37,740 nt of DNA from a virus, in IMG/VR virus record IMGVR_UViG_3300024503_000118, positions 1 to 37,740 of that record. The stretch is one strand, 5' to 3'. Positions within the stretch are counted from its first letter, which is position 1. The number at the start of each line of letters is the position of its first letter. Positions 18,074 to 26,350 of the stretch are shown piece by piece. Position numbers and translations under genes: made by a program. The notes beneath the pieces are model-generated. The model was not told the DNA's origin, made no database searches, and saw nothing but the letters and a program-made list of their open reading frames with translations.

Positions 18074-18550
18074 TCATGCTCCAAGTGCAACAAAGAACAG
18101 GACGGCACCAAAGCCGCCCACCAACAAAGACGAATAGAACAGGATCATCGAGACGGCGAGGATCGCAGCCGACGAAAGAACAATAGATAGCTGGAGGGCC
18201 ATGCCAGCGTAGGAATACCAAGGCGACTTGTTCTTCGCCGCATCACGATCCGCTTCGGACTGACGAGCTTTGGACTGAATTTCTTCCATGTCAGTCTTGA
18301 GGCGGACCACCTCCTCCTTCGAACCAACCGTGTCATGAATCGTCGCTCTAACATTCTTTGTTCCATACCAAGTCCACAGGTTGTTGGCCTCGATCGTCTT
18401 GTTCAGAACGCGACCAGAGTTGCTGCTGCCGAACATTCCGTTGATAGCCAGGAGTAGAGCGAAGATCGAGATGGAGAATGCGGCAAGACCCTTGACGTAT
18501 GCCTCGCGCTCAGACCGACTCGCGGTAGGGGGTGGTGCTTTGAACATCAT
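18074..18550 (-). CDS. DUF4337-like membrane protein
   Basis: The 158-residue protein has an N-terminal membrane span (about 23-40, LAAFSISIFALLLAINGMF). A polar middle follows with NKTIEANNLWTWYGTKN, the pattern I associate with DUF4337 proteins. Two C-terminal spans complete it (about 112-132 and 136-156). The start ATG (18550) overlaps the upstream stop as ATGA, and a second ATG follows directly. An upstream in-frame extension to 18925 is antisense-like noise within the neighbouring gene. It lies next to the holin, so it may be a lysis-associated membrane protein or antiholin, but nothing in the sequence proves this. Confidence 0.78.
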   Translation of the reverse strand: MMFKAPPPTASRSEREAYVKGLAAFSISIFALLLAINGMFGSSNSGRVLNKTIEANNLWTWYGTKNVRATIHDTVGSKEEVVRLKTDMEEIQSKARQSEADRDAAKNKSPWYSYAGMALQLSIVLSSAAILAVSMILFYSSLLVGGFGAVLFFVALGA

Positions 18551-19032
18551 TTCTTCTGTGCATAGTCGAACAGGAACACCGTGAGCCAGATCACAGCGGC
18601 GGACATCACCGCAATGGCGGAGCCGTAGAGCACGTTCAGCCGGAAGTCTTCCCTGCGCTTGGCGTGTTCTCGCTCGCGTTTCTCCTGCTCCTTCCGAAGC
18701 CGAATGCGATCCATCATCATCTCGTTGTAGACGTTCTCGCCGTACTTGGCGATGATGAGGATCTTGAGTTCGTACTCCTGCTTGCGGATCGCCTGACGAC
18801 GCATCGTCATCTCGAGCGCCTGCTGCTCGATGCTCCCCTGGTCCAGGACTCGCTTGAAGATCGACGGCTTCTTGTTGGCCTGGACGTTGACCGAGCGGTT
18901 GAACTCGGTGACGGCTCCGAACCATTTGCCGATCTGACCAGCGACGTCCTGCACCTCACGGCCAGCAGCCACCATCTTCTTGACGGTGGCGAACGCAGTG
19001 CTCGCGACGGTGAAGGCGGTGATCGGATCCAC
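18547..19032 (-). CDS. Phage membrane-anchored coiled-coil protein, GTG start
   Basis: The 161-residue protein opens with (M)DPITAFTVASTAFATVKKMV and a heptad-like stretch (GREVQDVAGQIGKWFGA). A long Arg/Glu/Lys-rich helix follows at about 75-128, then a C-terminal membrane span (about 135-155, VLYGSAIAVMSAAVIWLTVFLF). The start is GTG at 19032, which shares its G with the TAG stop of the upstream gene (TAGTG). A longer frame to 19119 reads through that neighbour's coding region and looks unnatural. I recall similar 'DPITAF' proteins in many phages without a known function. Confidence 0.8.
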   Translation of the reverse strand: MDPITAFTVASTAFATVKKMVAAGREVQDVAGQIGKWFGAVTEFNRSVNVQANKKPSIFKRVLDQGSIEQQALEMTMRRQAIRKQEYELKILIIAKYGENVYNEMMMDRIRLRKEQEKREREHAKRREDFRLNVLYGSAIAVMSAAVIWLTVFLFDYAQKK

Positions 19033-19319
19033 TACTGCTTGAGGATGCTGGAGCCGAACTGAACCAGGGTGAACAGCACAGCCGCCACAGCCCAGGCACC
19101 AATGCCACGGTTGATCCACCGCTCGACCTTGGTGTCCACCTTGGTGATGGCTGTCTCCGTGCTGGCGATACGCTGCTCAGCCACGCCGATCCGCTCATTC
19201 ATGTTCGACTGGCGCTCCTCAAGCAGAACAAGGCGCATCACTGCATCAGTGAGCTTGTCCACTTTCTCCTCCAGTCGGCGGAAATCGGTGTGGATTGGTG
19301 TCAACTCATTGCCTTCCAT
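19032..19319 (-). CDS. Small coiled-coil protein with C-terminal membrane anchor
   Basis: In this 95-residue protein, residues 10-70 form a charged heptad-like coil (FRRLEEKVDKLTDAVMRLV, MNERIGVAEQRIASTE). Residues 74-92 are a membrane span (GAWAVAAVLFTLVQFGSSI). The architecture resembles haemolysin XhlA-like lysis accessory proteins. That similarity is general and does not prove homology. It is translationally coupled to the next gene through a TAGTG overlap and belongs to a run of small membrane proteins before the holin. Confidence 0.78.
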   Translation of the reverse strand: MEGNELTPIHTDFRRLEEKVDKLTDAVMRLVLLEERQSNMNERIGVAEQRIASTETAITKVDTKVERWINRGIGAWAVAAVLFTLVQFGSSILKQ

Positions 19320-19326
19320 TGCACCC

Positions 19327-19692
19327 TCACTTCAGGTTCTTCAGCTTGTAGAGCGTGGACAGGTACAGACCCACGATCTCATCGATGATGTTCTGAAGGG
19401 CCGTGTCCTCTTTGGGGACGGCTTCGAATCGATTGTCTTCGACCCACTTGAGGTGCTGCTCCAGGACGGGGATGACTTCCCCCTTGTCAGCGTCCAGATA
19501 CGGGATGTCTTCGATGATGCCGTTGCGCCCCTGGTAGGCCTCGGCCAGGGAGTCCGCCAGATCAACCACCTCGTCGTAGAAGCTGCCGAGGGCGATATGC
19601 GCGGCGTAGCTACCCGGCCCGGTCACCTTCAGGTGTTCCCGATGAGCAACGTCTCTTGACAGGAAGAGTAGAGCAATCAATTCGCCAATCAT
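19327..19692 (-). CDS. DUF5856-like helical protein
   Basis: The 121-residue helical protein starts MIGELIALLFLSRDVAHREHL and contains ALGSFYDEVVDLADSLAEAY. The spaced His/Glu/Asp residues recall small ferritin-like bundles and match what I remember of phage DUF5856 proteins. No signal peptide or membrane span follows the moderately hydrophobic start. It lies between the lectin-like fibre gene and the membrane-protein run. Function is unknown, and a DNA-protection or metal-binding role would be speculation. Confidence 0.75.
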   Translation of the reverse strand: MIGELIALLFLSRDVAHREHLKVTGPGSYAAHIALGSFYDEVVDLADSLAEAYQGRNGIIEDIPYLDADKGEVIPVLEQHLKWVEDNRFEAVPKEDTALQNIIDEIVGLYLSTLYKLKNLK

Positions 19693-19700
19693 TTCAACAC

Positions 19701-20660
19701 CTATGACCAGTAGTACTCGTTCGCCGGATCAAGCGAGCCGGTATCGATCGTTCCGTCAACGTAAATCTCAATAGACTTGTTAGCGATAGGGGACAGGAGA
19801 TCGCTAAGTTGCGCAAGCGGAATCTGTGCGTCCACTGGCAACAGAGACAGCCTGTCTGCTGATGGAGCGGTGAAGTAGATTCCAGATGCCGTAAACAATG
19901 AGGCGATCTCGGACATGCTAAGCACTCTGCCCCAGAGAGCTGCGTGTCCGTACGTGCCAGCCAAGCTATTGACTGATCCGGCGTCAACACCGATGACGGA
20001 AAACTTTGCATTACTGCCGTGGGTTGCGTCGTTTGCGTAGGAGATCTGCTCGTCGAGCGCACCGTTGAAGTAGATTGTGATCTGCTTAGTCGTGGCGTCT
20101 CTTGTGATGATGAAATGAAGTGTCTTTGCGATGGGGCTTGGCATTGCGAAGTTCGAGCCAAAGTAGCCGCCAGAAACAATCTGGTCTGTCGCTGAAGTCG
20201 TGTACTCCCACACGAACTTCTGGGAGAAGTCAGACAACATACCGTATGTAAATTGGTAGTTGTCGGCTGAGCCTGTACCACTCTTGCCAAGATGCAGGAT
20301 GGGCCAGCCCCAAAAAGAGTCTGGCGTCCCGCTTCCGTCGGCTGGTCTCACAATGATCTGCATCGTGAGATTTGATAGCGGAACTCCGAGCACTGTCCCA
20401 ATGATGTCTGTCACAAGCCTGACCGAACTCGCACTACCGATCGTCAGGTACTGTTGAGCATCACCCGGAATCAACGTACCGCTGGCCGACATTGAACCCG
20501 AAACCACTGTCGAGTTCATGGTTGCGGCCACCCCGGTCACAGACCCCTGGCTCGCAAAGCTGATACTGGAAACAGCGCCCTGACCCGCAGTAGACATCGG
20601 GTAGTACAGAAGCGGGCTTGTAGCCGCGACTGCGGAGACCAGTTCGTTGTGAGATGGCAT
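19701..20660 (-). CDS. LamG/concanavalin-like lectin protein, probable receptor-binding protein
   Basis: The 319-residue protein has a beta-sandwich pattern typical of LamG/laminin-G-like domains: LTMQIIVRPADG, HFIITRDATTKQITIYFNGALDEQ and AALWGRVLSMSEIASLFTAS. The last pattern ('A-hydrophobic-WxRxLSxxEI') is characteristic of LamG_3-type folds. It probably decorates the virion and binds a glycan. The start is ATG at 20660, two bases after the upstream stop. The frame continues upstream to 20840 only inside the neighbouring gene. Confidence 0.8.
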   Translation of the reverse strand: MPSHNELVSAVAATSPLLYYPMSTAGQGAVSSISFASQGSVTGVAATMNSTVVSGSMSASGTLIPGDAQQYLTIGSASSVRLVTDIIGTVLGVPLSNLTMQIIVRPADGSGTPDSFWGWPILHLGKSGTGSADNYQFTYGMLSDFSQKFVWEYTTSATDQIVSGGYFGSNFAMPSPIAKTLHFIITRDATTKQITIYFNGALDEQISYANDATHGSNAKFSVIGVDAGSVNSLAGTYGHAALWGRVLSMSEIASLFTASGIYFTAPSADRLSLLPVDAQIPLAQLSDLLSPIANKSIEIYVDGTIDTGSLDPANEYYWS

Positions 20661-20662
20661 GA

Positions 20663-21706
20663 TCAGGTTCCAGTCAGAAAGGCCATTCCAAAGCCGGCGC
20701 CACAGTTGAACCAGCGATACTGCTGACCACTGATCGATACGACGTCTAGAGTGGTTCCAATGCTGGGTGCGGTGAAATAGACAGGCACAACGCCGGTCAC
20801 AAACACGACGGGATGCCCTCGTGCTCCGGTCTGGAACCACACGGGCGACACTTGGTAGACGGGGAATCCAGACTGATCAATCGTTGTTGATCGCAGCGTT
20901 GACGCATTCTGAATGAAGTTGCCGAGATTCCGAGTCATGTTCTCGGTAAAGTCGTATGTTCCCGCAATGTTGGCGTCGCTTGTGCGGTACGAGTTAAATG
21001 TCGCCGCGAGGATGGTGTTGGATATGACCGCGGAGCTGTTTGTGGGAACAATGATATTCGCTCTTGTGAATATGTCTGAGCGATTGTGCGAATACTGAAC
21101 CATCGGAACAGTGTCTGAGTACAGGTGGAGTGGAGACGCCTGATGCTCCCATAGCGCAGAAAACCCGCGACCCTCTTGGATGATGGTGATATGCCGTTGA
21201 TCGGCAATCACGTAGGTCGTGGAGTTGGCGGTGAACCCAAGGGCGGTAGGCTCCCCCTCCGTCACGCCATCTGTTGAAGAGTGAAAGTACCTTGGCCCCT
21301 CGTTTGTCACCACGCCTGTCGAGGTCGCGTTCGTCGCGCCGGTCAAGCAGCCATATACGGCTGTCGTGCCATTGGACGCCTGAGCGAGGCCAATCTCTTG
21401 AGTGAGCACTGCGTACTTCAGCTTGGTCGTCGCAAGACATGGCGCGCTTAAGCACAAGCGCCACACGACGTCGGCGGTCGTAGTAAAGCCAGCTAATGAG
21501 CCGTTGTAGATGGTTGGTTGATCAGCGGCATACGAACCCCCGACATACGTCCAACCAGCCGGGGCGGCGTCGTAAATGACGGAGGTCGATTGACTGAATC
21601 CGCTCAACAGACTCAGTGAAGGCGATTGCGACGTCAGTAGCCGCGCAATGTCGCGGAAGGCAGCGCAGGCGTTGAGTCCAGTAGGGGTAACAAGTTTGGC
21701 AAACAT
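20663..21706 (-). CDS. Virion surface/fibre-block protein of unknown family
   Basis: The 347-residue, Thr/Ser/Gly-rich beta-type protein starts MFAKLVTPTGLNACAAFRDIARLL. It lies in the block of probable fibre and lectin proteins and has no recognisable catalytic motif. Low charge, many beta-strand-like stretches and the neighbours suggest a surface-exposed structural or tail-decorating role. Its start is coupled to the upstream gene (TGATG). The C-terminus (QQYRWFNCGAGFGMAFLTGT) looks like a compact beta end. Confidence 0.72.
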   Translation of the reverse strand: MFAKLVTPTGLNACAAFRDIARLLTSQSPSLSLLSGFSQSTSVIYDAAPAGWTYVGGSYAADQPTIYNGSLAGFTTTADVVWRLCLSAPCLATTKLKYAVLTQEIGLAQASNGTTAVYGCLTGATNATSTGVVTNEGPRYFHSSTDGVTEGEPTALGFTANSTTYVIADQRHITIIQEGRGFSALWEHQASPLHLYSDTVPMVQYSHNRSDIFTRANIIVPTNSSAVISNTILAATFNSYRTSDANIAGTYDFTENMTRNLGNFIQNASTLRSTTIDQSGFPVYQVSPVWFQTGARGHPVVFVTGVVPVYFTAPSIGTTLDVVSISGQQYRWFNCGAGFGMAFLTGT

Positions 21707-21903
21707 CAGACGCTCTCCTCAATAGGCAGAAGGCGAGGGTCGGAGACTGGACGCTCCGTGCGAACGAAGCATCCTTCGCCAAGCAGATACGAGTAGGAGA
21801 CTTCGAGAGAGGCCATGTATGGCTCTAGGTCGTCCCTGCCGCCATCGAATCGATACAGGCAGTCTGAGCTTCCAAAATGATTGATCGCGTCTTGTGCGTT
21901 CAT
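21706..21903 (-). CDS. Small unknown protein in fibre block
   Basis: The 65-residue acidic protein (MNAQDAINHFGSSDCLYRFDGG) has no signal peptide or membrane span. It fits tightly between two late genes, with a TGATG overlap downstream and a 3-base gap upstream, which supports it being real. I do not recognise it. Its position between fibre-type genes suggests a small virion or assembly component. Confidence 0.65.
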   Translation of the reverse strand: MNAQDAINHFGSSDCLYRFDGGRDDLEPYMASLEVSYSYLLGEGCFVRTERPVSDPRLLPIEESV

Positions 21904-21906
21904 GAT

Positions 21907-22392
21907 TTATGCCGATTGATACCAGGTTCCAATGACGTTGAGTCCAGCAGCCCTGTTGGCAGAGGTTCCAGCAGCCTCAATCACATCAACATACATGCTG
22001 TCGAATGCCGTAAATTGATGAGCCACAGAGGTGGTTACCGAGACTGAACCAACCGGGATGATCATTGTTGCGATCACAGTGTGCAGGCCTGGAGATGTTG
22101 GGTCGCTGCCCACCTTCACTCGCAGCACAATCCGCGAAAGTGCTGGCGCTACTGAAAGTCTGGCCGTGATGCTGGTCATGAGACCACCGACACCGCCGCC
22201 GATTCGGCCTCCACTGCCAATGTTTGACGCGACTTGCACGAGAGTCCTGGAGCTATTGAACGCGCCAACGGTTACCGTTCTTGGCGCGGCACCAGCTATC
22301 AACTGTGTTGCGCTTGCGCCGATAGAGGATTGCGTGTTGGCAAACGCTCGACCGAATGGCGCATCAATGATGATTGATCTTGTTCTCGGCAC
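21907..22392 (-). CDS. Probable minor virion protein, beta-rich
   Basis: The 161-residue protein has a basic N-terminus (MPRTRSIIIDAPFGRAFAN). A Gly-rich patch follows (GSGGRIGGGVGGLM), then alternating hydrophobic strands (SRIVLRVKVG, TVIATMIIPVGSVSVTTSV). It lacks cysteine. It is two bases downstream of the fibre gene and is likely co-translated with it. Composition and context suggest a virion-surface component; the family is not recognised. Confidence 0.68.
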   Translation of the reverse strand: MPRTRSIIIDAPFGRAFANTQSSIGASATQLIAGAAPRTVTVGAFNSSRTLVQVASNIGSGGRIGGGVGGLMTSITARLSVAPALSRIVLRVKVGSDPTSPGLHTVIATMIIPVGSVSVTTSVAHQFTAFDSMYVDVIEAAGTSANRAAGLNVIGTWYQSA

Positions 22393-22394
22393 GA

Positions 22395-23891
22395 CTAGAC
22401 CTCATTGAGAGAAAGAATGACGCGCCAACTGTATGTCTTAGAAGCGGGGCCCGTCACGTAGACTCGAAGCGACGAACTTAACGACTCAAAGACAGACCTG
22501 ATGTCAACGGAGACAAGAACGTCATCTCGCACGACAATCTGCTCGAACAGATTGCCCTTGTCAGAGAACACCCCGCCTATCAGTTCCGCTGAGCCACGAA
22601 CAACTATGTAGACACTGTCTCTTGGTGTCGAGGAGCTGATGTTCGTGTCGCTGCGGTAGCCAACAAACTCAGCCACATACGCCACTATTCGAGTCGTGGC
22701 ACCAACCGTCAGGCGAGAATTGGACGCGCCATCCACAAACAGCTCGGTCTCCGTGCTATTGGTTGTGGTTCCGTTGTAAACAAAGACTCTCGTGTAGCCA
22801 GAACTAGCTCCGCCACTAGAACCACTCCCGCCGCCTCCGATATTGCCCCAGCCGTTCGGGTAATAACCCTCGTATGAGCCGGTAGTTGTGTTGTAGCGCA
22901 ACAGGCCGACAACTGGGTTGGTCGGTCTGTTTGCAGAGCTACCAACTGGGATCCTAAAAGGGCTTGCGCCCAGAGTGCCGCCTACAGTGACCGCTCCGTT
23001 GACCTCAAGTGACCCAAATAGCAAGTTCTGACTCGCGCTGTCAGCCTGGAAGATGCCGTAACGACCCAAAATGCTGCCGCCGCTTTGGACGTTTGGCGCA
23101 GACAGATACAAGCCATAGAAGTTGGCAATCGTTCCTACGCTTCCACCAGCAGAACTCGACCCTACCGTGACCGGATTGGCGTAGAACTGGTAGTAGTTCG
23201 CTACAACAACGTTGTTGGTAACGGCTGAAGAAGACCCGATGTTGCCGGTTGTCCAGACTCCGTAGACGTTCGTGGCAGACCCGCCCTGAACAATTGCAGA
23301 AGCATTGACCGCTGCGATGGTTTGGCTGGATGCACCATTGCTAATGGCGGCGGTGTGGCGGGCCGTAAAGAACCCACCATACAGACTGTTGGCGCTCGCT
23401 GTTGAGGTGTCCCCTGCATTCGACCTTTCACCAAACGCCTGCACCCCATACAGAACGACCGGGGCAGATGCGCCAGATGAGGCGATCTGCGGAACAAAGT
23501 AGCCGCCCCAGGCAATGTTGGAGTTTGACCCGCCAGATCCACTGTTGCTAATGGTCGGCTGAGACAGCACTCCAAACAGCGTGCCAGTCAGAGCGCCATT
23601 GCTCCCACTAAACGGCGTTGTGTTGGCGATTAGGTGGGTGATGTTTCCGCTGGACGTGGCGCTGTTGACGAAGAACGACGAGTTTGCGCCGGAGCTATCC
23701 ACCTTCACCTGCCCGGTGAAAGTGTCGCCAGCCTTGTTCGCTGGTGTGTATCCGAGGGCGTTCGTGATAACGCCACTCGTGACCTCACTCAGCTTCTGAG
23801 TCAGCTCCGTATTGAGATTGGAGAAGTTGGCGTCAAGCTCCGCGTTCGTCAGCGGAGAGCCTTTGACCGACCTTAGAGTTATTGCCGCCAT
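22395..23891 (-). CDS. Tail fibre protein
   Basis: The 498-residue fibre opens with MAAITLRSVKGSPLTNAELD and FSNLN, a common N-terminus of phage fibre and structural proteins. NKAGDTFTGQV follows near residue 53 (the GDTFTG-type fibre repeat). The middle is long and Ser/Gly/Asn-rich. A Gly-rich hinge lies near 350-360 (GGGGSGSSGG), and the C-terminal domain carries VFVYNGTTTNSTETELFVDG. Likely an elongated trimeric fibre. The N-terminal attachment module and variable C-terminus are typical; receptor specificity is inferred. Confidence 0.85.
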   Translation of the reverse strand: MAAITLRSVKGSPLTNAELDANFSNLNTELTQKLSEVTSGVITNALGYTPANKAGDTFTGQVKVDSSGANSSFFVNSATSSGNITHLIANTTPFSGSNGALTGTLFGVLSQPTISNSGSGGSNSNIAWGGYFVPQIASSGASAPVVLYGVQAFGERSNAGDTSTASANSLYGGFFTARHTAAISNGASSQTIAAVNASAIVQGGSATNVYGVWTTGNIGSSSAVTNNVVVANYYQFYANPVTVGSSSAGGSVGTIANFYGLYLSAPNVQSGGSILGRYGIFQADSASQNLLFGSLEVNGAVTVGGTLGASPFRIPVGSSANRPTNPVVGLLRYNTTTGSYEGYYPNGWGNIGGGGSGSSGGASSGYTRVFVYNGTTTNSTETELFVDGASNSRLTVGATTRIVAYVAEFVGYRSDTNISSSTPRDSVYIVVRGSAELIGGVFSDKGNLFEQIVVRDDVLVSVDIRSVFESLSSSLRVYVTGPASKTYSWRVILSLNEV

Positions 23892-23924
23892 GCTTCTCTC
23901 GTTCTCAACCCGCTATGCACCAGA

Positions 23925-24368
23925 TCAGGAGATCGTGACAGTCCAGGTGATCGACAAGGTGTCGCCAGCGTCCTTGTTGACCACGGCAAACTTGGTGCGG
24001 CAGAGCATCGTGCCAGCGGATGCTGCATTGAAGATGCCAGCTTCAGTCACCGCGCCGGTGCCGGTGCCAGGAGCAAACGTGGCGGTGTAGACCGCTTGAT
24101 TGCCGGTGACGACAGTGGATGTCAGGGCAACGCGGCCAAGCTCACTGCCCAACGCCGCATCCCCTGCGATTGCGTTGGCGGTTCCGGCCCCAATAGCCAT
24201 GTGGCTCATAGCGGCCTGACTTGTATCCCTCATGCGCGAAGCGATGTAGCCAAGGCCGGTCGTTACGACCAGGTTTTTGACTTCCTGCTCATGCTTGACC
24301 CGGCCATCAGCGCCAGTGAGTACGACTTTCAAGGCACCGGTCGCCTTGAGGATTTCTTGCGTGTTCAT
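23925..24368 (-). CDS. Fibre-block structural protein
   Basis: The 147-residue protein starts MNTQEILKATGALKVVLTG and contains GLGYIASRM and HMAIGAGTANA. The layout (HEQEVKNLVVTTGLGYIA, then MSHMAIGAGT) resembles small phage tail or baseplate-decorating proteins found next to fibres. It has a beta-rich C-terminus and no membrane segment. It is followed by a gap of about 30 bases and then the fibre gene. Structural role inferred. Confidence 0.72.
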   Translation of the reverse strand: MNTQEILKATGALKVVLTGADGRVKHEQEVKNLVVTTGLGYIASRMRDTSQAAMSHMAIGAGTANAIAGDAALGSELGRVALTSTVVTGNQAVYTATFAPGTGTGAVTEAGIFNAASAGTMLCRTKFAVVNKDAGDTLSITWTVTIS

Positions 24369-24379
24369 TCATTCACCTC

Positions 24380-26020
24380 TCAAAAGTTGACAACGACATT
24401 TCCGACGTAGTCTGCTGCGAAGTACGAGGCATCGCAGTAGTCCTGCTTCAAAACACTCCCTGCGTCGGATGCAGAGGTGGTGTCAGATAGATTCTTTCGC
24501 GGGGCAAGCAAAGCTGCATCGGTGCTTGACGCTGAGTCAGTAGCGCCTCGGCCAAGCCGCGCATCGAACAGGTCACCCACTATTGCGGAGTCGCTTATTG
24601 CTTTCGCAACAACTCTTGCCGCAATGTCTGCGGCACTAAGCGGTTCAGCAAACGACTTTCCAGAGCTGAGGAGGGCGGCATCGCCGGTCGTGATCTGTTC
24701 GGAAGTGCTCTTCGAGATGAGCCTTGCGACAAAGTCGGCGGACGCCGCAGCATCAGCGGACACTCGTCCGACTAGCTTTGTCGCGATGTCCGAGGTTGCT
24801 GACTGGTCAGCAAACTCTTTGGACGATGACAGGGCGCTGCTGTCAGATGCCGCAGGCGCGTCCTCTGCAATCTTCCCAAACGAAAGCACATCCTCATCTG
24901 CGCTCTGCACTGTGTCGCCAAGGATCTTGCTGGCGATCAGACTCGCAAGCTCAGTGGGCGACACGCCGTCGCTTAGGCCCTTGGTGACGGCCAGAGCCGT
25001 TGAATCAGATAGACCAGCCAAGTCGGCAAGAACTTTGCCGAGCGCAACGCTACTGATGTCCGTCGTTGTGGCGTCGGATGAACTCTCTCTGCCCCGAACA
25101 TAACCAACCAGGGCCGAGTCAAGCACAGATACGGAGTCAACCAACTCCTTCGCGAAGGAGCGCGCCAGGACATCAGAAGAAGTGATCTGTTCGTCCTGAG
25201 ACCGGATGTATTCAACAGCGAGATCGAACAGATCGCTGCTTGAGACGATGTCAGAGACCGCCTTGATAAACTGCGCTGTCTGATCGTCATCTGCCGTCGC
25301 AGCTCCATCCAGGTCGTCCGTAGCCATCGCGTCGGTTTGGACATGGCGCGACAGGTCAAGACCAGCCTGATCTGTTGTGACCGCGACGTCCGAATAGTTG
25401 TAGCTACGAACATAGCCAACCGCTATCCGGTCAGAGGTGGACACGGTTTCTACAAGAGCCTTGACCAGAAGTCGAGCGGAGTCGTCCGTGCTCGTGGCGG
25501 CGTCGAGCGCAATCTTTGAGATCGCCTTGCCGATCTCCTCTGACGCAGAAGCGGAGTCCAGCTTTGAAAGACCGACGCCCTTGATCTGAGCATCCGATGT
25601 GGACGCAATCTCCGCGATCGCTTTGTTCAGCAGAGACGTTGCAGCATCAACCGCAGCAAGGCTTTCGTTGAACTGCTTGGACGACGACTTGCCCAGGATG
25701 TCAATCGCGGAAGCAAGCTCGGAGAATGACTTCTGAAGCGATGCGACCCTGGAGTCGCTCGTGATTGCGGCGCTCTCTGCGTCGTAGATGCGAGTGAAGT
25801 AGCCAAGCACAAGGCTGGCCTGGATAAGAGCGCCATACGCCGCCGCCTCGATTTGTGAGGCGGTTGCGCTGGCCTTCAGTAGGCTTGCAGCGGTAGCGGC
25901 TTTGGCTCGCGTCTCCTCAACAACAGATGAGCGAAACTTGACAACAGAAATCTCTGCGCGCAGGGTGACGCATGAAATGGACGCCCTAAGGCTTTCAAGC
26001 GCGACCGCAGAAATCTTCAT
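24380..26020 (-). CDS. 18-residue helical repeat protein, possible tail shaft or spike component
   Basis: The 546-residue Ala/Ser/Asp-rich protein is dominated by an 18-residue repeat with pattern K/R-x3-D/E-x5-D/E-x7. Basic residues fall at 329, 347, 365, 383, 401, 419, 437, 455, 473, 491 and 509, exactly 18 apart. Earlier copies (169, 187, 273, 291) keep the spacing with occasional 20-residue variants. Eighteen residues equal five alpha-helical turns, so an extended helical rod or solenoid is plausible. The end (DYCDASYFAADYVGN) is a distinct short cap that I have seen at the C-termini of similar phage proteins. The start overlaps the upstream stop (ATGA). Function is not established; a virion shaft or linker is inferred from context. 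Confidence 0.82.
   Translation of the reverse strand: MKISAVALESLRASISCVTLRAEISVVKFRSSVVEETRAKAATAASLLKASATASQIEAAAYGALIQASLVLGYFTRIYDAESAAITSDSRVASLQKSFSELASAIDILGKSSSKQFNESLAAVDAATSLLNKAIAEIASTSDAQIKGVGLSKLDSASASEEIGKAISKIALDAATSTDDSARLLVKALVETVSTSDRIAVGYVRSYNYSDVAVTTDQAGLDLSRHVQTDAMATDDLDGAATADDDQTAQFIKAVSDIVSSSDLFDLAVEYIRSQDEQITSSDVLARSFAKELVDSVSVLDSALVGYVRGRESSSDATTTDISSVALGKVLADLAGLSDSTALAVTKGLSDGVSPTELASLIASKILGDTVQSADEDVLSFGKIAEDAPAASDSSALSSSKEFADQSATSDIATKLVGRVSADAAASADFVARLISKSTSEQITTGDAALLSSGKSFAEPLSAADIAARVVAKAISDSAIVGDLFDARLGRGATDSASSTDAALLAPRKNLSDTTSASDAGSVLKQDYCDASYFAADYVGNVVVNF
24497..25036 (-). repeat. Ten tandem 54-bp (18-codon) degenerate repeats
   Basis: Codons 329-508 of the 546-residue gene form ten consecutive units of exactly 18 codons, each beginning with Lys or Arg and usually carrying Asp/Glu at positions 5 and 11. 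DNA identity between units is low although the spacing is exact. This suggests old duplication with selection on structure. Confidence 0.85.
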
Positions 26021-26349
26021 GCGCTAAAGTCCTCGCGCACCTTGAACCTGACAGTGTCGTAGACCGACTGCCTGTCTCCATTGGAGAACGTCAGCTCTAG
26101 TTCTCCCTGGTAGTCGCCAGCGGGAACGTTGAGGGTAGTTGGCCCCCAAGCGAAAACGGTCTTGCCAGCGGGGCCATCCAGCACAATCCCGGTGAGGGTC
26201 GCTAGGGTCTCTGAAGATCCCAGAGCGCGGAAGTACATGCGCGGCACAGCGCCTGTGATGTTGATGGGCAGGCCAGTCGTCTCGTCCGTAAAGGTCACCT
26301 GAATCTGTGGACGAGTGTCGCCTTGAACGAGCTTGATCTTCTGGGTCAT
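26017..26349 (-). CDS. BppU/Ig-like small tail protein
   Basis: The 110-residue beta-sandwich-like protein has QKIKLVQGDTRPQIQVTFTD, LPINITGA, ETLATLTG and QGELELTF-DGDR-type strands. This pattern resembles the N-terminal domain of phage baseplate upper proteins (BppU) and related Ig-like modules that anchor receptor-binding proteins. It lies between the adaptor genes and the repeat/fibre block, where such an anchor would be expected. The stop overlaps the next start (ATGA). The family call is by resemblance. Confidence 0.78.
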   Translation of the reverse strand: MTQKIKLVQGDTRPQIQVTFTDETTGLPINITGAVPRMYFRALGSSETLATLTGIVLDGPAGKTVFAWGPTTLNVPAGDYQGELELTFSNGDRQSVYDTVRFKVREDFSA

Positions 26350-26350
26350 G

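Noticed and set aside
18073-18111. Longer holin start (TTG) giving a dual-start motif
   Set aside because: It lies in the preceding gene and lacks a ribosome-binding site; the ATG at 18072 has GGAG.
19701-23891. Diversity-generating retroelement acting on the fibre genes
   Set aside because: No reverse transcriptase, template repeat or adenine-biased variable repeat was seen in the window.
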